Source: Massilia sp. CF038 (GTDB taxonomy: Bacteria > Pseudomonadota > Gammaproteobacteria > Burkholderiales > Burkholderiaceae_D). Taken from it: a stretch of 64,000 nt of DNA. Below, piece after piece: positions 46,372-55,852 of the stretch (the first letter of the stretch is position 1; each line of letters opens with the position of its first letter). The DNA lies in assembly GCF_900129765.1 (NCBI RefSeq), contig NZ_FQWU01000008.1:32994-96993 (forward strand). The letters run 5' to 3'. Both the position numbers and the translations under genes were made by a program. The notes below the pieces were generated by a model. That model was given only the letters and a program-made list of their open reading frames with translations. It was not told the origin of the DNA and made no database searches.

Positions 46372-48186
46372 ATGAAAAAAACGACGACAAAAAAGCAAGC
46401 GGCGATCCAGTACGTAATCGACCCCAAGGACCTTGCGGCGCATCTGTTCGAGGTGACCATTCATGTCGCCGCGCCATCCGCCGAGGGGCAGGAGTTTGCG
46501 CTGCCGGCGTGGATCCCGGGCAGCTACATGATCCGCGAATTTTCGCGCAACATCGTGCAGATCCGCGCAGAGTCGAACGGCAAGGCTGTCGCGCTCACGA
46601 AGCTTGACAAGCATTCCTGGCGCGCGGCGCCAACGGATGGTCCGCTCACCGTCATCTATGAAGTGTATGCCTGGGATTTGTCGGTGCGCGCTGCGCACCT
46701 GGACCAGACACACGGCTTTTTCAACGGCACCAGCGTGTGCCTGCGCGTGCTTGGCCAGGAGACGCTGGCGCATGAAGTCGACATTCGCCGCCCGGCCGAT
46801 CCTGCCGCCAAAACCTGGCGCGTGGCCACGTCCCTGCCGGAACTGGGCGCCAAGCGTTATGGCTTCGGCACTTACGTGGCAGCCGATTACGACGAGCTGA
46901 TCGACCACCCGGTAGAGATGGGCGACTTCGCTCTTGCTACCTTCAAAGCGCACGGCATCGCGCACGACATCGTCATTTCGGGCCGCGTGCCCAACCTGGA
47001 CATGGCCCGCCTGCAGGCCGACCTGCAAGCCATTTGCGAAACGCAGATTGCCTTTTTCGAGCCGCGCAGCAAGCGCGCACCAATGAACCGCTACGTGTTC
47101 CTGACGCTGGCCGTGGGTGACGGCTACGGTGGCCTGGAACATCGCGCCTCGACTGCACTGATTTGCGCGCGCGCCGATTTGCCCACCACGGCCACGCCGA
47201 AGGGCGCCGACGTGGGCGAGGGTTATCTCAAGTTCCTCGGCTTGTGCAGTCACGAGTATTTCCATACCTGGAACGTCAAACGCATCAAGCCGGCCGCCTT
47301 CGCACCGTACGACTTGCAAAACGAGACCTACACGCCGCTACTGTGGCTGTTTGAAGGTTTTACCAGCTACTACGACGACCTGATGCTGGTACGCAGCGGT
47401 ATCATCGACGAAGCCGCCTATCTCAAACTGCTGGGCAAAACCATTGCCGGCGTGTTGCGCGGCAGTGGCCGCACCAAGCAAAGCGTGGCCGACTCCAGCT
47501 TCGACGCCTGGGGCAAATACTACCGCCAGGATGAAAATGCGCCGAACGCCATTGTCAGCTACTACGGCAAGGGCTCGCTGATTGCACTGATGTTCGATCT
47601 GACCATACGCGAAAAAACCGGCGGCAAAAAATCGCTTGACGATGTAATGCGCGCGCTGTGGCAACGCTATGGCCGTGATTTTTACAGCACCGGCGGGCGC
47701 GGTGTGACCGAAGCCGAAGTTGAAGCGCTGTTTGATGAAATCAGCGGCGCGAAACTGAAAACCATGTTCGATCGCTTTGTGCGCGGCACTGCGGAACTGC
47801 CGCTGGCAAAAATGTATGCGCCATTCGGCATCAAGCTCGAAGACGAGCGCCGCTCCAGCAAGCCGTCGTTCGATGCTGGTCTCGGGCGAGACGGCAATGA
47901 CGTCAAGCTCAGCCAGGTGCACGAGGGCGGTGCTGCGCATCGCGCCGGCATGTCGGCCGGCGATCTGCTGGTGGCCATTGATGGGTTGCGCGTCAGTGGC
48001 GCGCCGTCAGGCGTGGATGCACTGCTGGCGCGCTACAAGGTGGGCGAAACGGTAGAGGTGCACGCCTTCCGGCGTGACGAACTGATGACCTTCAAGGTCA
48101 AGCTGCAAGGAGACCGCGTTCCAGGCATCACGCTGTCTCTGATCGACGGGCGCAAAAAAAGCGGCCGCCCCAGCGCCACCAATTAA
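46372..48186 (+). CDS. M61-family metallopeptidase with PDZ domain
   Basis: 604-residue peptidase. N-terminal beta domain, then the zinc motif His294-Glu-Tyr-Phe-His298 in SHEYFHTWNVKRIKP with the downstream Glu in WLFEGFTSYYDD (family M61 glycyl aminopeptidase pattern). A PDZ domain covers about residues 500-590 (HRAGMSAGDLLVAIDGLRV). No signal peptide was seen, so it is probably cytoplasmic. The TAA stop is directly followed by repeat copy 5. Confidence 0.92.
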   Translation: MKKTTTKKQAAIQYVIDPKDLAAHLFEVTIHVAAPSAEGQEFALPAWIPGSYMIREFSRNIVQIRAESNGKAVALTKLDKHSWRAAPTDGPLTVIYEVYAWDLSVRAAHLDQTHGFFNGTSVCLRVLGQETLAHEVDIRRPADPAAKTWRVATSLPELGAKRYGFGTYVAADYDELIDHPVEMGDFALATFKAHGIAHDIVISGRVPNLDMARLQADLQAICETQIAFFEPRSKRAPMNRYVFLTLAVGDGYGGLEHRASTALICARADLPTTATPKGADVGEGYLKFLGLCSHEYFHTWNVKRIKPAAFAPYDLQNETYTPLLWLFEGFTSYYDDLMLVRSGIIDEAAYLKLLGKTIAGVLRGSGRTKQSVADSSFDAWGKYYRQDENAPNAIVSYYGKGSLIALMFDLTIREKTGGKKSLDDVMRALWQRYGRDFYSTGGRGVTEAEVEALFDEISGAKLKTMFDRFVRGTAELPLAKMYAPFGIKLEDERRSSKPSFDAGLGRDGNDVKLSQVHEGGAAHRAGMSAGDLLVAIDGLRVSGAPSGVDALLARYKVGETVEVHAFRRDELMTFKVKLQGDRVPGITLSLIDGRKKSGRPSATN

Positions 48187-48221
48187 CATCGCCCTCGCGA
48201 AGGCGGGGGCCTATACCATCT
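48187..48221. repeat. Half copy of the dispersed repeat, copy 5
   Basis: Left arm CATCGCCCTCGCGAAGGCGG followed by GGGCCTATACCATC. No clear right arm follows (a degenerate ATGGAATAAGCC piece remains at 48239), so it is a truncated or decayed copy. It starts at the base after the M61 stop codon. Confidence 0.75.
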
Positions 48222-48266
48222 CACCCATTGTCGGGAACATGGAATAAGCCTCCGTCAGAAGCGGCA

Positions 48267-49067
48267 TCAGGCAAACAAGCGCGCCAGCTCCACCCCCGGG
48301 TCGGGCGCGCGCATGAAGCTCTCGCCCACCAGGAAGGCATGCACGTTTGCCTCGCGCATGCGCTGCACATCCGCAGTACCCGTGATGCCGGACTCGGTCA
48401 CCACCAGTTTGTTTTCCGTAATGCGCGGCAGCAGGCCGATGGTGGTATCGAGCGTCACATCAAAGGTGCGCAGGTTGCGGTTGTTGATGCCCACCAGCGG
48501 CGTGCGCAGTTTCAGCGCAGCAGTCAGCTCATCGCCATCGTGTACCTCGACAAGCACATCCATGCCCAGTTCAAGGGCGCAAGCTTCCAGCTCGGCCATC
48601 AAGCCATGATCCAGCGCCGAGACGATCAGCAAGATCGCATCGGCACCCATCGCGCGTGCTTCGTAGACCTGATACATGTCGATCATGAAGTCCTTGCGCA
48701 GGACCGGAATATCGCAAGCGGCGCGCGCCTGCTTCAGATACGCCACATCACCCTGGAAGAACTGCACGTCGGTCAGCACCGACAGACACGCCGCACCGTG
48801 GCGCGCATAGCTCTCGGCGATGGCTGCCGGACGGAAGTCCGCACGCAGCACGCCCTTCGATGGTGACGCTTTCTTCACTTCCGCGATAACGCCGGCCTTG
48901 CCGGCGGCGATCTGGCGGCGCAAGCTCGTTTCGAAACCGCGAATCGTGCGCCGGCCTTCGGCATCGGCTTCGACGTCGCGCCGCAGGCTGGCCAGGTCGC
49001 GGTAATTTTTGGCCGCTTTGACTTCGTCGGCTTTGACAGCGAGGATCTTGTTGAGAATGTCGGACAT
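48267..49067 (-). CDS. trpC: Indole-3-glycerol phosphate synthase
   Basis: Fourth step of tryptophan synthesis: ring closure of CdRP to indole-glycerol phosphate. 266 residues, TIM barrel. Motifs are [54 protein letters not shown] and VTESGITG. The start at 49067 gives the family's usual MSDILNKI beginning. It is the last gene of the trp run, separated from trpD by lysE and a repeat. Confidence 0.96.
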   Translation of the reverse strand: MSDILNKILAVKADEVKAAKNYRDLASLRRDVEADAEGRRTIRGFETSLRRQIAAGKAGVIAEVKKASPSKGVLRADFRPAAIAESYARHGAACLSVLTDVQFFQGDVAYLKQARAACDIPVLRKDFMIDMYQVYEARAMGADAILLIVSALDHGLMAELEACALELGMDVLVEVHDGDELTAALKLRTPLVGINNRNLRTFDVTLDTTIGLLPRITENKLVVTESGITGTADVQRMREANVHAFLVGESFMRAPDPGVELARLFA

Positions 49068-49078
49068 GGTGGTTCGAT

Positions 49079-49711
49079 TCAGTGTTGTTTTGAGAGGGCC
49101 AGCTTGATGCCGAGCCAGACGAACAGGCCGCCGGTCACGCGGTTGAGCCACAGCGACACGCCGGGCGCCACCTTCAGACGGGCACTGGCCAGGCCGGTGA
49201 AGACTGCCAGCGCGACGGACCATAGCATGCCGTTGAAATTGAAGATGCAGCCGAGGATAATGAAGGCGAGCGGTTTGCTGCTGGCGCCGGCGTCAATAAA
49301 CTGCGGCACAAACGCAAGGAAGAACAGCGCCACTTTTGGATTGAGCACATTGGTCAGCAAACCCTGTGCGAAGATTTTCTTGTACGGCAGGGGCGGCACC
49401 ACAATCGCCGTTTCCGCATCCTTGCGCTTGCTGAGCAGAAGGCCAATTGCCATATACAGGATGTAGGCCGCGCCAATATATTTGACCACCATGAACGCGG
49501 TGGCCGATGTCGCAAGGATGGCCGACAGGCCGACGGCGGCGGCCAGCACATGCACCATGGTGCCGGTACAAATGCCCATGACCGCCGCCACGCCCGCGCG
49601 CCAGCCCTGGGTGGCGCTGCGCGTCATGATCAAGAGCGAGTCGGGTCCGGGCAAAATGTTGAGCATCAGGCCGGAGAGGATGAAGAGCGGAAGGTCGTGT
49701 ATGCCGAACAT
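49079..49711 (-). CDS. LysE/RhtB-family amino-acid exporter
   Basis: Inner-membrane protein of 210 residues with about six helices. Family signature [29 protein letters not shown] near the N terminus, and the [15 protein letters not shown] box. Members export amino acids or homoserine lactones. The start at 49711 is preferred; the apparent upstream extension (MPWVPAFARTM) is translation of the dispersed repeat and is not real. It sits between trpD and trpC, so it is likely transcribed with them and might export tryptophan or a precursor; this is inference. Confidence 0.88.
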   Translation of the reverse strand: MFGIHDLPLFILSGLMLNILPGPDSLLIMTRSATQGWRAGVAAVMGICTGTMVHVLAAAVGLSAILATSATAFMVVKYIGAAYILYMAIGLLLSKRKDAETAIVVPPLPYKKIFAQGLLTNVLNPKVALFFLAFVPQFIDAGASSKPLAFIILGCIFNFNGMLWSVALAVFTGLASARLKVAPGVSLWLNRVTGGLFVWLGIKLALSKQH

Positions 49712-49725
49712 GATGAGTCCCTCAC

Positions 49726-49799
49726 ACATCGTCCTCGCGAAGGCGGGGACCCATGGCACGCCAGCATGGCATGGGCCCCCGCGTGCGCGAGGGCGATGT
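49726..49799. repeat. Palindromic dispersed repeat, copy 6, between trpD and lysE
   Basis: Arms ACATCGTCCTCGCGAAGGCG + GGGACCCATGGC and the partial mirror GCCCCCGCGTGCGCGAGGGC + GATGT. It directly follows the trpD stop codon: on the minus strand the TAA is followed by CATCGCCC, exactly as at the M61 gene. It may separate transcripts or stabilise the trpEGD message. Confidence 0.85.
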
Positions 49800-50830
49800 T
49801 ATTGGCCGAGTTGTTGTGTGACTTCGACGAATTGATCCAGCTTGGCTTTCGCCGCGCCCGATTCAACGGTGGTGCGCGCCTTTTTCAGGCCTTCTTCGAT
49901 CGAGCCGACCACGCCGGCCGCGTACAGCGCCGTACCCGCATTGAGCGCCACGATATCGTAGGCCGCACCAGGCTCGCCGTTGAGTGCTTCCATCATCTTG
50001 GCCTTGGACTCGACCGAGTCCGCCACCTTCAGATTGCGGCTGGCGATCATCTGCAAACCAAAATCTTCCGGATGAATTTCGTATTCGCGAATTTCGCCGT
50101 TGACCAGTTCACCCACCATGGTGGCAGCGCCAAGCGACACTTCATCCATATTGTCGCGGCCCCACACCACCACCGCATGCTGTGCACCAAGGCGCTGTAA
50201 TACGCGCACTTGAATGCCGACCAGGTCGGGATGGAACACGCCCATCAAAATGTTTGGCGCGCCGGCCGGATTGGTCAGCGGTCCGAGAATATTAAAGATG
50301 GTGCGTACGCCCAGTTCGCGGCGCACGGGCGCCGCATGCTTCATTGCGGCGTGGTGGTTGGGCGCAAACATGAAACCAATGCCGGTCTGGGCGATCGATT
50401 GTGCGATCTGTTCCGGCTTGAGGTTGATGTTCACGCCCAGCGATTCCAGCACGTCGGCACTGCCGGACGATGACGATACGCTGCGCCCGCCGTGCTTGGC
50501 CACGCGCGCACCGGCGGCGGCAGCCACAAACATCGATGCGGTCGAAATATTGAACGTGTGCGCGCCGTCGCCGCCAGTGCCGACGATGTCGAGCAGCCTG
50601 GTGGTATCGGCCATCGGCACCTTGGTGGAAAACTCGCGCATCACTTGCGCGGCAGCGGCGATTTCGCCAATGGTTTCCTTCTTCACGCGCAGGCCCAGCG
50701 TGAGCGCGGCAATCATGGTGGGGGACATTTCGCCGGACATTATCTGGCGGAACAGGTGCAGCATCTCGTCGTGAAAAATTTCGCGGTGTTCGATGCAGCG
50801 CAGCAGGGCTTCTTGTGGGGTAATCGGCAT
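49799..50830 (-). CDS. trpD: Anthranilate phosphoribosyltransferase
   Basis: Second step of tryptophan synthesis: joins anthranilate to PRPP. 343 residues. Motifs: the PRPP loop [64 protein letters not shown]. The start MPITPQEAL at 50830 is typical. It lies 12 bases after trpG. The order trpE-trpG-trpD-(lysE)-trpC differs from E. coli, where C and F are fused and trpG is joined to trpD. Confidence 0.96.
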   Translation of the reverse strand: MPITPQEALLRCIEHREIFHDEMLHLFRQIMSGEMSPTMIAALTLGLRVKKETIGEIAAAAQVMREFSTKVPMADTTRLLDIVGTGGDGAHTFNISTASMFVAAAAGARVAKHGGRSVSSSSGSADVLESLGVNINLKPEQIAQSIAQTGIGFMFAPNHHAAMKHAAPVRRELGVRTIFNILGPLTNPAGAPNILMGVFHPDLVGIQVRVLQRLGAQHAVVVWGRDNMDEVSLGAATMVGELVNGEIREYEIHPEDFGLQMIASRNLKVADSVESKAKMMEALNGEPGAAYDIVALNAGTALYAAGVVGSIEEGLKKARTTVESGAAKAKLDQFVEVTQQLGQ

Positions 50831-50842
50831 GATGGTTCCAGG

Positions 50843-51406
50843 TTAGCGTTCGAGGAAATTCTTCAGCAAGGCATGGCCATGCTCGGACAGGATCGATTCA
50901 GGGTGGAACTGCACACCCTCGATATCGAATTCCTTGTGCCGCACACCCATGATCTCTCCGTCGTCGGTCCATGCCGTCACTTCCAGGCAGGACGGGAGCG
51001 AAGAACGCTCGATCGCCAGCGAGTGGTAACGGATCACCGTGAACGGGCTTGGAAGTCCCTTGAATACGCCAACGCCGGTATGGGCGATCAGCGACGTTTT
51101 GCCATGCATGACCTGCTTGGCGCGAATGACCTTGCCGCCAAACGCGGCGCCGATGCCCTGGTGTCCCAGGCAGACACCCAGGATCGGCAGTTTGCCCTTG
51201 AAGTGCTGCAGCACGGCGATCGAAATGCCTGCTTCGGCCGGGGTTTTGGGGCCGGGCGAAATGCAAATGCGGTCCGGGCCCAGTGTCTCGATCTGTTCGA
51301 TCGTGATCTCGTCGTTGCGCACGATGCGCACGTCTTCGCCCAGCTCCCCGAAATACTGCACCAGGTTATAGGTGAACGAGTCGTAGTTATCGATCATCAG
51401 CAGCAT
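50843..51406 (-). CDS. trpG: Anthranilate synthase component II (glutamine amidotransferase)
   Basis: Provides ammonia from glutamine to TrpE. 187 residues. Class-I amidotransferase: [32 protein letters not shown], catalytic Cys in [15 protein letters not shown], and the His-Glu pair in [11 protein letters not shown]. One base separates it from trpE, so the two are translated together, giving the 1:1 heterodimer. In many bacteria this subunit also serves para-aminobenzoate synthesis. Confidence 0.96.
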   Translation of the reverse strand: MLLMIDNYDSFTYNLVQYFGELGEDVRIVRNDEITIEQIETLGPDRICISPGPKTPAEAGISIAVLQHFKGKLPILGVCLGHQGIGAAFGGKVIRAKQVMHGKTSLIAHTGVGVFKGLPSPFTVIRYHSLAIERSSLPSCLEVTAWTDDGEIMGVRHKEFDIEGVQFHPESILSEHGHALLKNFLER

Positions 51407-51407
51407 G

Positions 51408-52904
51408 TCAGAGCTCCCCATCCAGGCCGTCTTGCACCTGCTCGGCTGCGCGCAGCACGGCGCGCGCCTTGTTTTCAGTTTCCTGCCATTCCATTTCGGG
51501 AATCGAGTCGGCGACAATGCCGGCCGCAGCCTGCACGTACAGCATGCCGTCCTTGATCACGCCGGTACGGATCGCAATCGCTACATCCATTTCGCCGCCA
51601 AACGACAGGTAGCCGCAGGCGCCGCCGTAGATGCCGCGTTTGGTCGGTTCGAGTTCGTCGATCACTTCCATGGCGCGCACTTTCGGCGCACCCGTGAGGG
51701 TACCGGCCGGGAAGGTAGCGCGCAGCACGTCCAGGTTGGACATGCCGTCTTTGAGTTTGCCTTCGACGTTCGACACGATGTGCTGCACGTGCGAGTATTT
51801 TTCCACGACCAGGCGTTCTGTCACCTTGACGCTGCCAATTTCCGAGATGCGGCCAAGGTCGTTGCGGGCCAGGTCGATCAGCATCACGTGCTCGGCGATT
51901 TCTTTGGGGTCGGCCAGCAGCTCTTTCGACAGTTCGGCATCGCGTTCCGGGGTGGCGCCGCGGGGGCGGGTTCCGGCGATCGGACGCAGCGTGACTTTTT
52001 TGCTGCCGTCGGAAGCGGTCTCGTTGCGGACCAAAATTTCGGGCGAGGCGCCGACAATCTGCATGTCGCCAAAGTTATAGAAGTACATGTACGGCGACGG
52101 ATTGAGCGAGCGCAGCGCGCGGTACAGCGTCAATGGATTGTCGACGTAAGGCTTGCGGATGCGCTGGCCGATCTGCACCTGCATCAGGTCGCCGGCCATC
52201 ACGTATTCGTGCGCGCGCGCCACCGCCTTGAGGTAATCCTCTTTGCTGAAGTCGCGTACTGCTTCGGTGCGCACTGAGCTGGAGGTGACGGGGGCATCCA
52301 CGCCACGGCGCAGCATCATGCGCAAATCCTTCAAGCGCTGGCGCGCCTTGGAGAAGGCTTCCGGCATGGTGGTATCGGCATACACGATCAGATACAGCTT
52401 GCCGGACAGGTTGTCGATGACGGCCAGTTCTTCGGTCACCATCAACTGGATGTCGGGCAGGCCCAGATCATCTTTGGGCTGGCTCTCGGCCAGCTTGCGC
52501 TCGATGTGGCGCACGGTGTCGTAACCGAAGTAGCCCGCCAGGCCGCCGCAGAAACGGGGCAGGCCGGGGCGCAGCGCAACCTTGAAACGGGCCTGGTACT
52601 GTTCGATGAAGTCGAGCGGATTGCCCTCGTGGGTTTCGATCACACTGCCGTTCTTGACGATCTCGGTGCGCTTGCCGAAGGTGCGCAGCACGGTGGTGGC
52701 AGGCAGGCCGATAAAGGAGTAGCGGCCGAAACGCTCGCCGCCAACCACCGATTCAAGCAGGAAGGTGTTGCGGCCGGCGTTCTGGGTCTGGGCCAGTTTG
52801 AGGTAGAGCGTGAGGGGCGTTTCCAGATCAGCGAAGGCTTCCGCGATCAATGGAATACGGTTGTAGCCTTCGTTGGCCAACGATTTGAATTCGAGTTCGG
52901 TCAT
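51408..52904 (-). CDS. trpE: Anthranilate synthase component I
   Basis: First step of tryptophan synthesis: chorismate to anthranilate. 498 residues. Chorismate-binding motifs: [54 protein letters not shown]. The N-terminal region contains [18 protein letters not shown]; its LLES element corresponds to the tryptophan feedback site. The start is put at 52904 ([16 protein letters not shown]) because GGAGAAAAGC lies ahead; an ATG 12 bases earlier overlaps that site. Controlled by the attenuator described separately. Confidence 0.96.
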   Translation of the reverse strand: MTELEFKSLANEGYNRIPLIAEAFADLETPLTLYLKLAQTQNAGRNTFLLESVVGGERFGRYSFIGLPATTVLRTFGKRTEIVKNGSVIETHEGNPLDFIEQYQARFKVALRPGLPRFCGGLAGYFGYDTVRHIERKLAESQPKDDLGLPDIQLMVTEELAVIDNLSGKLYLIVYADTTMPEAFSKARQRLKDLRMMLRRGVDAPVTSSSVRTEAVRDFSKEDYLKAVARAHEYVMAGDLMQVQIGQRIRKPYVDNPLTLYRALRSLNPSPYMYFYNFGDMQIVGASPEILVRNETASDGSKKVTLRPIAGTRPRGATPERDAELSKELLADPKEIAEHVMLIDLARNDLGRISEIGSVKVTERLVVEKYSHVQHIVSNVEGKLKDGMSNLDVLRATFPAGTLTGAPKVRAMEVIDELEPTKRGIYGGACGYLSFGGEMDVAIAIRTGVIKDGMLYVQAAAGIVADSIPEMEWQETENKARAVLRAAEQVQDGLDGEL

Positions 52905-52947
52905 GCTTTTCTCCATGCCGCCAGGCGCGAGTGCTGGCGGTGGGTTT

Positions 52948-52982
52948 CAAAAAACCTGTCGACGCACGTGGGCAGCCGACAG
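52948..52982 (-). terminator. Attenuator terminator of the trp operon
   Basis: On the minus strand: stem CTGTCG (52982-52977) / CGACAG (52961-52956), then G and six T bases (52954-52949). It lies after the trpL stop codon and before trpE. The inner loop base pairs weakly (GC ... GC). The 3' arm also contains GCGTCG, complementary to CGACGC in the leader codons, giving an alternative antiterminator pairing. Confidence 0.75.
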
Positions 52983-52995
52983 CAATCAATACGGG

Positions 52996-53082
52996 TTACT
53001 TAGCCCAGGATTGCCAGCGTCGCCAAAGCCAGGCCTCAATCGAGCCGGTTTGTGTGACATTGTGTTTTTTGATGAAAAACAT
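52996..53082 (-). CDS. trpL: trp operon leader peptide, 28 residues
   Basis: Open frame of 28 codons plus TAA on the minus strand: MFFIKKHNVTQTGSIEA, then WLWRRWQSWAK. Four of the last eleven residues are Trp, an enrichment not expected by chance. It sits 92 bases before trpE and 12 bases after the gph stop codon, with a terminator hairpin between it and trpE. This is the classic ribosome-stalling attenuator: low charged tRNA-Trp stalls the ribosome in the W codons and lets the antiterminator form. No strong ribosome site is seen ahead of the ATG. Confidence 0.85.
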   Translation of the reverse strand: MFFIKKHNVTQTGSIEAWLWRRWQSWAK

Positions 53083-53093
53083 GTATTTGTGGT

Positions 53094-53807
53094 TCAGTTT
53101 GCGGTGTGGTTGTGCGAACTTATCATGGTTGCTGCTTCTAACAGCGTGGTAACTATACCATCGGAATCGATTTCGTGTATAGACCGTCCGTGGTTGTATC
53201 CATACGGAACTGTCAAGACAAAGCAGCCCGCGGCTCGTGCGGCCTCGGCGTCGTTGGAGGAGTCGCCAATGGCCACCACCTCATGCGGCTCAAGGGCGAA
53301 ATCGGCGCAGACCTGCAGCAGTGGCATGGGGTCCGGTTTTTTTCGGGGCAGGGAATCGCCGCCGTACACCAGCTCGAAATAGGCGGCCAGGCCTTTTTGC
53401 GCAAGCAGGGGCGTGGCGAAGGCGATCGGTTTGTTGGTCACGCACGCCATGCGCAATCCCTGCGCTTTCATCGCTTCCAGCCCGGCGATCACGTCGTCAT
53501 ACAGCACACTGTGATTGCCATTGATGGCCAGGTAGTGGCGCTGGTAGGCGGCCATCGCCTGGTCGAAATGCTGTTCCACCTGGTTTGCGGGCAGATCCAG
53601 AGCGAGCACGCCGCGAATCAAATTTTCCGAGCCTTTGCCGACCAACAGGGCGACCGCCTCGCTGGTGATAGGGGGCATGTCGAATTCAGCGCGCATGGCG
53701 TTAATAGCGACATGAAAGTCAGGGACGGTGTCGAGCATGGTGCCGTCAAGGTCGACGATCACGGCGCGGATGGGGTGATGCTCGGAATGACTGGAATGAA
53801 TGAACAT
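53094..53807 (-). CDS. gph: Phosphoglycolate phosphatase (HAD family)
   Basis: 237-residue HAD phosphatase. Motif I AVIVDLDGTMLDTVPDF with nucleophile Asp, motif II VTNKPIAFA, motif III KKPDPMPL, motif IV AIGDSSNDAEAARAAGC. Closest to Gph, which clears 2-phosphoglycolate from DNA repair and respiration. It lies 12 bases upstream of trpL, so the trp transcript may start inside gph or run through it; this linkage is common in betaproteobacteria. Confidence 0.92.
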   Translation of the reverse strand: MFIHSSHSEHHPIRAVIVDLDGTMLDTVPDFHVAINAMRAEFDMPPITSEAVALLVGKGSENLIRGVLALDLPANQVEQHFDQAMAAYQRHYLAINGNHSVLYDDVIAGLEAMKAQGLRMACVTNKPIAFATPLLAQKGLAAYFELVYGGDSLPRKKPDPMPLLQVCADFALEPHEVVAIGDSSNDAEAARAAGCFVLTVPYGYNHGRSIHEIDSDGIVTTLLEAATMISSHNHTAN

Positions 53808-53936
53808 GGATTCGGCTGCTGAAGGATGCCGAATTTTATCCTACACGCGTCATCTTTGGTCTTGAGTGGCTTGTAGATAAATACGCACATCTCGGTTAAG
53901 ATTGCATTTCGTTCAACCTTTCGATATGGATATCTA

Positions 53937-54581
53937 ATGAATTTTATCCGCCTGGCCACGGTATTCGTCGCCTTGCTGTTCTCTGCACAAGTGAGCGCAT
54001 CACCACTGACTTACTCATACACGGCCACGCTCGAATCAGACCAGGATTGGGCAAACTTAATCCGCGTCTACCCAGGCGGAACGGCTGTTGAAGGTCAATT
54101 TCAGTTTGACGAGACGAGGGCCGTAAGCGAATCGCCAGATTTAACCAACTATAACGGCGCATTCAGCGGCTACGCGCGTATTGGCGCGAATCTGATCCAA
54201 TTTACGGACAGCTTGGCGTATACCCACACGAACTTCCCTGGTTATACGATCGTCACCATGCTCGGTGGGAACGGCTGGAATACCGGCGGGTCGATTTCGG
54301 AGACTCAAGCACCGGCCGGGTTCAACGTCGAGGGAATTCAGCTCCGGTTTACATTTGAAGGCAATCAACCGGCCAACACCTCATTGCGCACCTTGCTCGC
54401 CGAAGGCCGACTCCTCGAGTCGTCCTTCTTCGTCGGCTACGGCATCAAAGACGATGTTATTTACGCTAATTGGGGCAACATCACCGAGATGCGCGACGTG
54501 CCTGAACCAGCAACCGGTTTCCTGATGGGCCTTGGACTAATTGGCTTGCTCGCAGCACGCAAACGTCAAGGCAACGCTTAG
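53937..54581 (+). CDS. PEP-CTERM sorting-domain secreted protein
   Basis: 214 residues. Signal peptide ends AQVSAS. Predicted beta-rich body (LTYSYTATLESDQDW). C terminus VPEPATGFLMGLGLIGLLAARKRQGNA fits the PEP-CTERM signal (PEP motif, hydrophobic segment, basic tail). Lower GC than the window average. No recognised enzymatic domain. A neighbouring PEP-CTERM gene is convergent at 54616. Confidence 0.85.
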   Translation: MNFIRLATVFVALLFSAQVSASPLTYSYTATLESDQDWANLIRVYPGGTAVEGQFQFDETRAVSESPDLTNYNGAFSGYARIGANLIQFTDSLAYTHTNFPGYTIVTMLGGNGWNTGGSISETQAPAGFNVEGIQLRFTFEGNQPANTSLRTLLAEGRLLESSFFVGYGIKDDVIYANWGNITEMRDVPEPATGFLMGLGLIGLLAARKRQGNA

Positions 54582-54615
54582 TACAAGCTGATTTGCCGTC
54601 GGCCCGTTTCAATCC

Positions 54616-55473
54616 TCAGGCCTTGCGCCGACGCATAACGATCAGAAGCAGAGCCGTCGCGGCAAGCAGGAAGCCCGATGGCTCTGGTACCGTGCCACCA
54701 TTCGACTGCAGGAAGCTGAAGGTGTTCAAGGCGTAGATCGCGTTGTCGTCCATGCCACCTCCCAGTCCGCCGGTGCCATAGTGCGCGCCGCACAACAGGC
54801 CGCACACGCCATCGGTGGTGGCGATCATGTCGACGTCGGCACTGATGAACAAAGCGCCTGCGCCGACTGCGTATTCACCGGCTGCCCAGTAGGCCGACGT
54901 GATTTCTCCGTTGGCGTTGGTGCCGCCGATATGGCCATTGTGCGCGGCGATTTGGGCGGCGTCGAGTTTGCCGACCAAATAGAGCTGGTGGACATTGTTC
55001 GCTGTGCCGAATGCGCCGTTGTACAGCGGTGCGCCGCCATTCGAGTCAGAGCCGGTGCTTCCACTCGTGTCCAGGCCCAAGGCGCTGCCAATGGCGTCAT
55101 GCCCGCTATCGTCTTGCAAGAGCAGCAGGTCGCCGCCATTGAGGAAGAAGTTCATCACGGCGGCCGAGAACATGCCGCCCTGCGTGTCGGAATTCCACGA
55201 ACCGACAAACATGTTCACGCCCGACAGGGTGGCATTGTCAACGACTGCCAGATCCGTGGTGATGATGCTGCGATTGACCACCCCGCCCGGGCCAAAGTTG
55301 AGCGGGTTGCTCAACGCCGAACGGAAGCCCGTCATGTACGACCCGTCCCACGCCCACTGCTCGCTGTCGGACGCGATAGCGCCCGTTGCGCCACCAACGA
55401 TATAGGCGGCGTTTGCAGAAAGGCTCAATGCTGCCAGCACCACCGCGGCTACCCATTTTGCATAATTAATCAT
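54616..55473 (-). CDS. PEP-CTERM sorting-domain secreted protein
   Basis: 285 residues. The start at 55473 is set by GGAG ahead. Signal peptide ends SANAA. Body contains a possible Rossmann-like stretch (VVDNATLSGVNMFVGSWN, GGDLLLLQDDSGHDAIG), which recalls GATase-like PEP-CTERM proteins. C terminus VPEPSGFLLAATALLLIVMRRRKA is a textbook PEP-CTERM signal. Tandem and convergent to a similar protein at 53937, but the bodies do not look alike. Confidence 0.85.
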   Translation of the reverse strand: MINYAKWVAAVVLAALSLSANAAYIVGGATGAIASDSEQWAWDGSYMTGFRSALSNPLNFGPGGVVNRSIITTDLAVVDNATLSGVNMFVGSWNSDTQGGMFSAAVMNFFLNGGDLLLLQDDSGHDAIGSALGLDTSGSTGSDSNGGAPLYNGAFGTANNVHQLYLVGKLDAAQIAAHNGHIGGTNANGEITSAYWAAGEYAVGAGALFISADVDMIATTDGVCGLLCGAHYGTGGLGGGMDDNAIYALNTFSFLQSNGGTVPEPSGFLLAATALLLIVMRRRKA

Positions 55474-55631
55474 ATTAATTCTCCAAGTGTGAAATGTTGA
55501 AACCTCACCCCGAAACATTATTGAGTGTGCCGTCAATACAGCAAGTTCTGGGCCACAGCACCTAAACCGATGATTTTATTGACGAGATATTGATAGTTGT
55601 CAAAAAACATAGAAAAAATACTACGAATCGT

Positions 55632-55674
55632 AAGAATTTTCGACAGAGAAAAAGCCGGTATTTGGAAAATTCTT
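55632..55674. promoter_or_regulatory. AT-rich 10-base inverted repeat
   Basis: AAGAATTTTC (55632-55641) and GAAAATTCTT (55665-55674), a perfect 10-base inverted repeat with a 23-base spacer. The stretch 55474-55852 (379 bases) holds no gene apart from this repeat, and a smaller hairpin CCGCA...TGCGG at 55741-55758. Probably the control region of the small secreted protein at 55853 and the PEP-CTERM gene at 55473. Confidence 0.4.
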
Positions 55675-55852
55675 GTCTTTTTGTGGGCGAAAGCATGGTC
55701 GGGCTCGATTGTGCCGAAGCTGGCAATAGTGCATTGCGCTCCGCAGTCTTTATTGCGGAAAGAGAAGGCGATAGACTTCGTTCCATGGATAGGCGATACC
55801 GCTTATCAACGCCGCCCACCAGCGACGCCACGCTAAAGTCAGGAGAATCACC

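Noticed and set aside
49712..49759. N-terminal extension of the LysE-type protein reading MPWVPAFARTM
   Set aside because: It is translation of the dispersed repeat, and a proper start with a family-typical N terminus lies at 49711.
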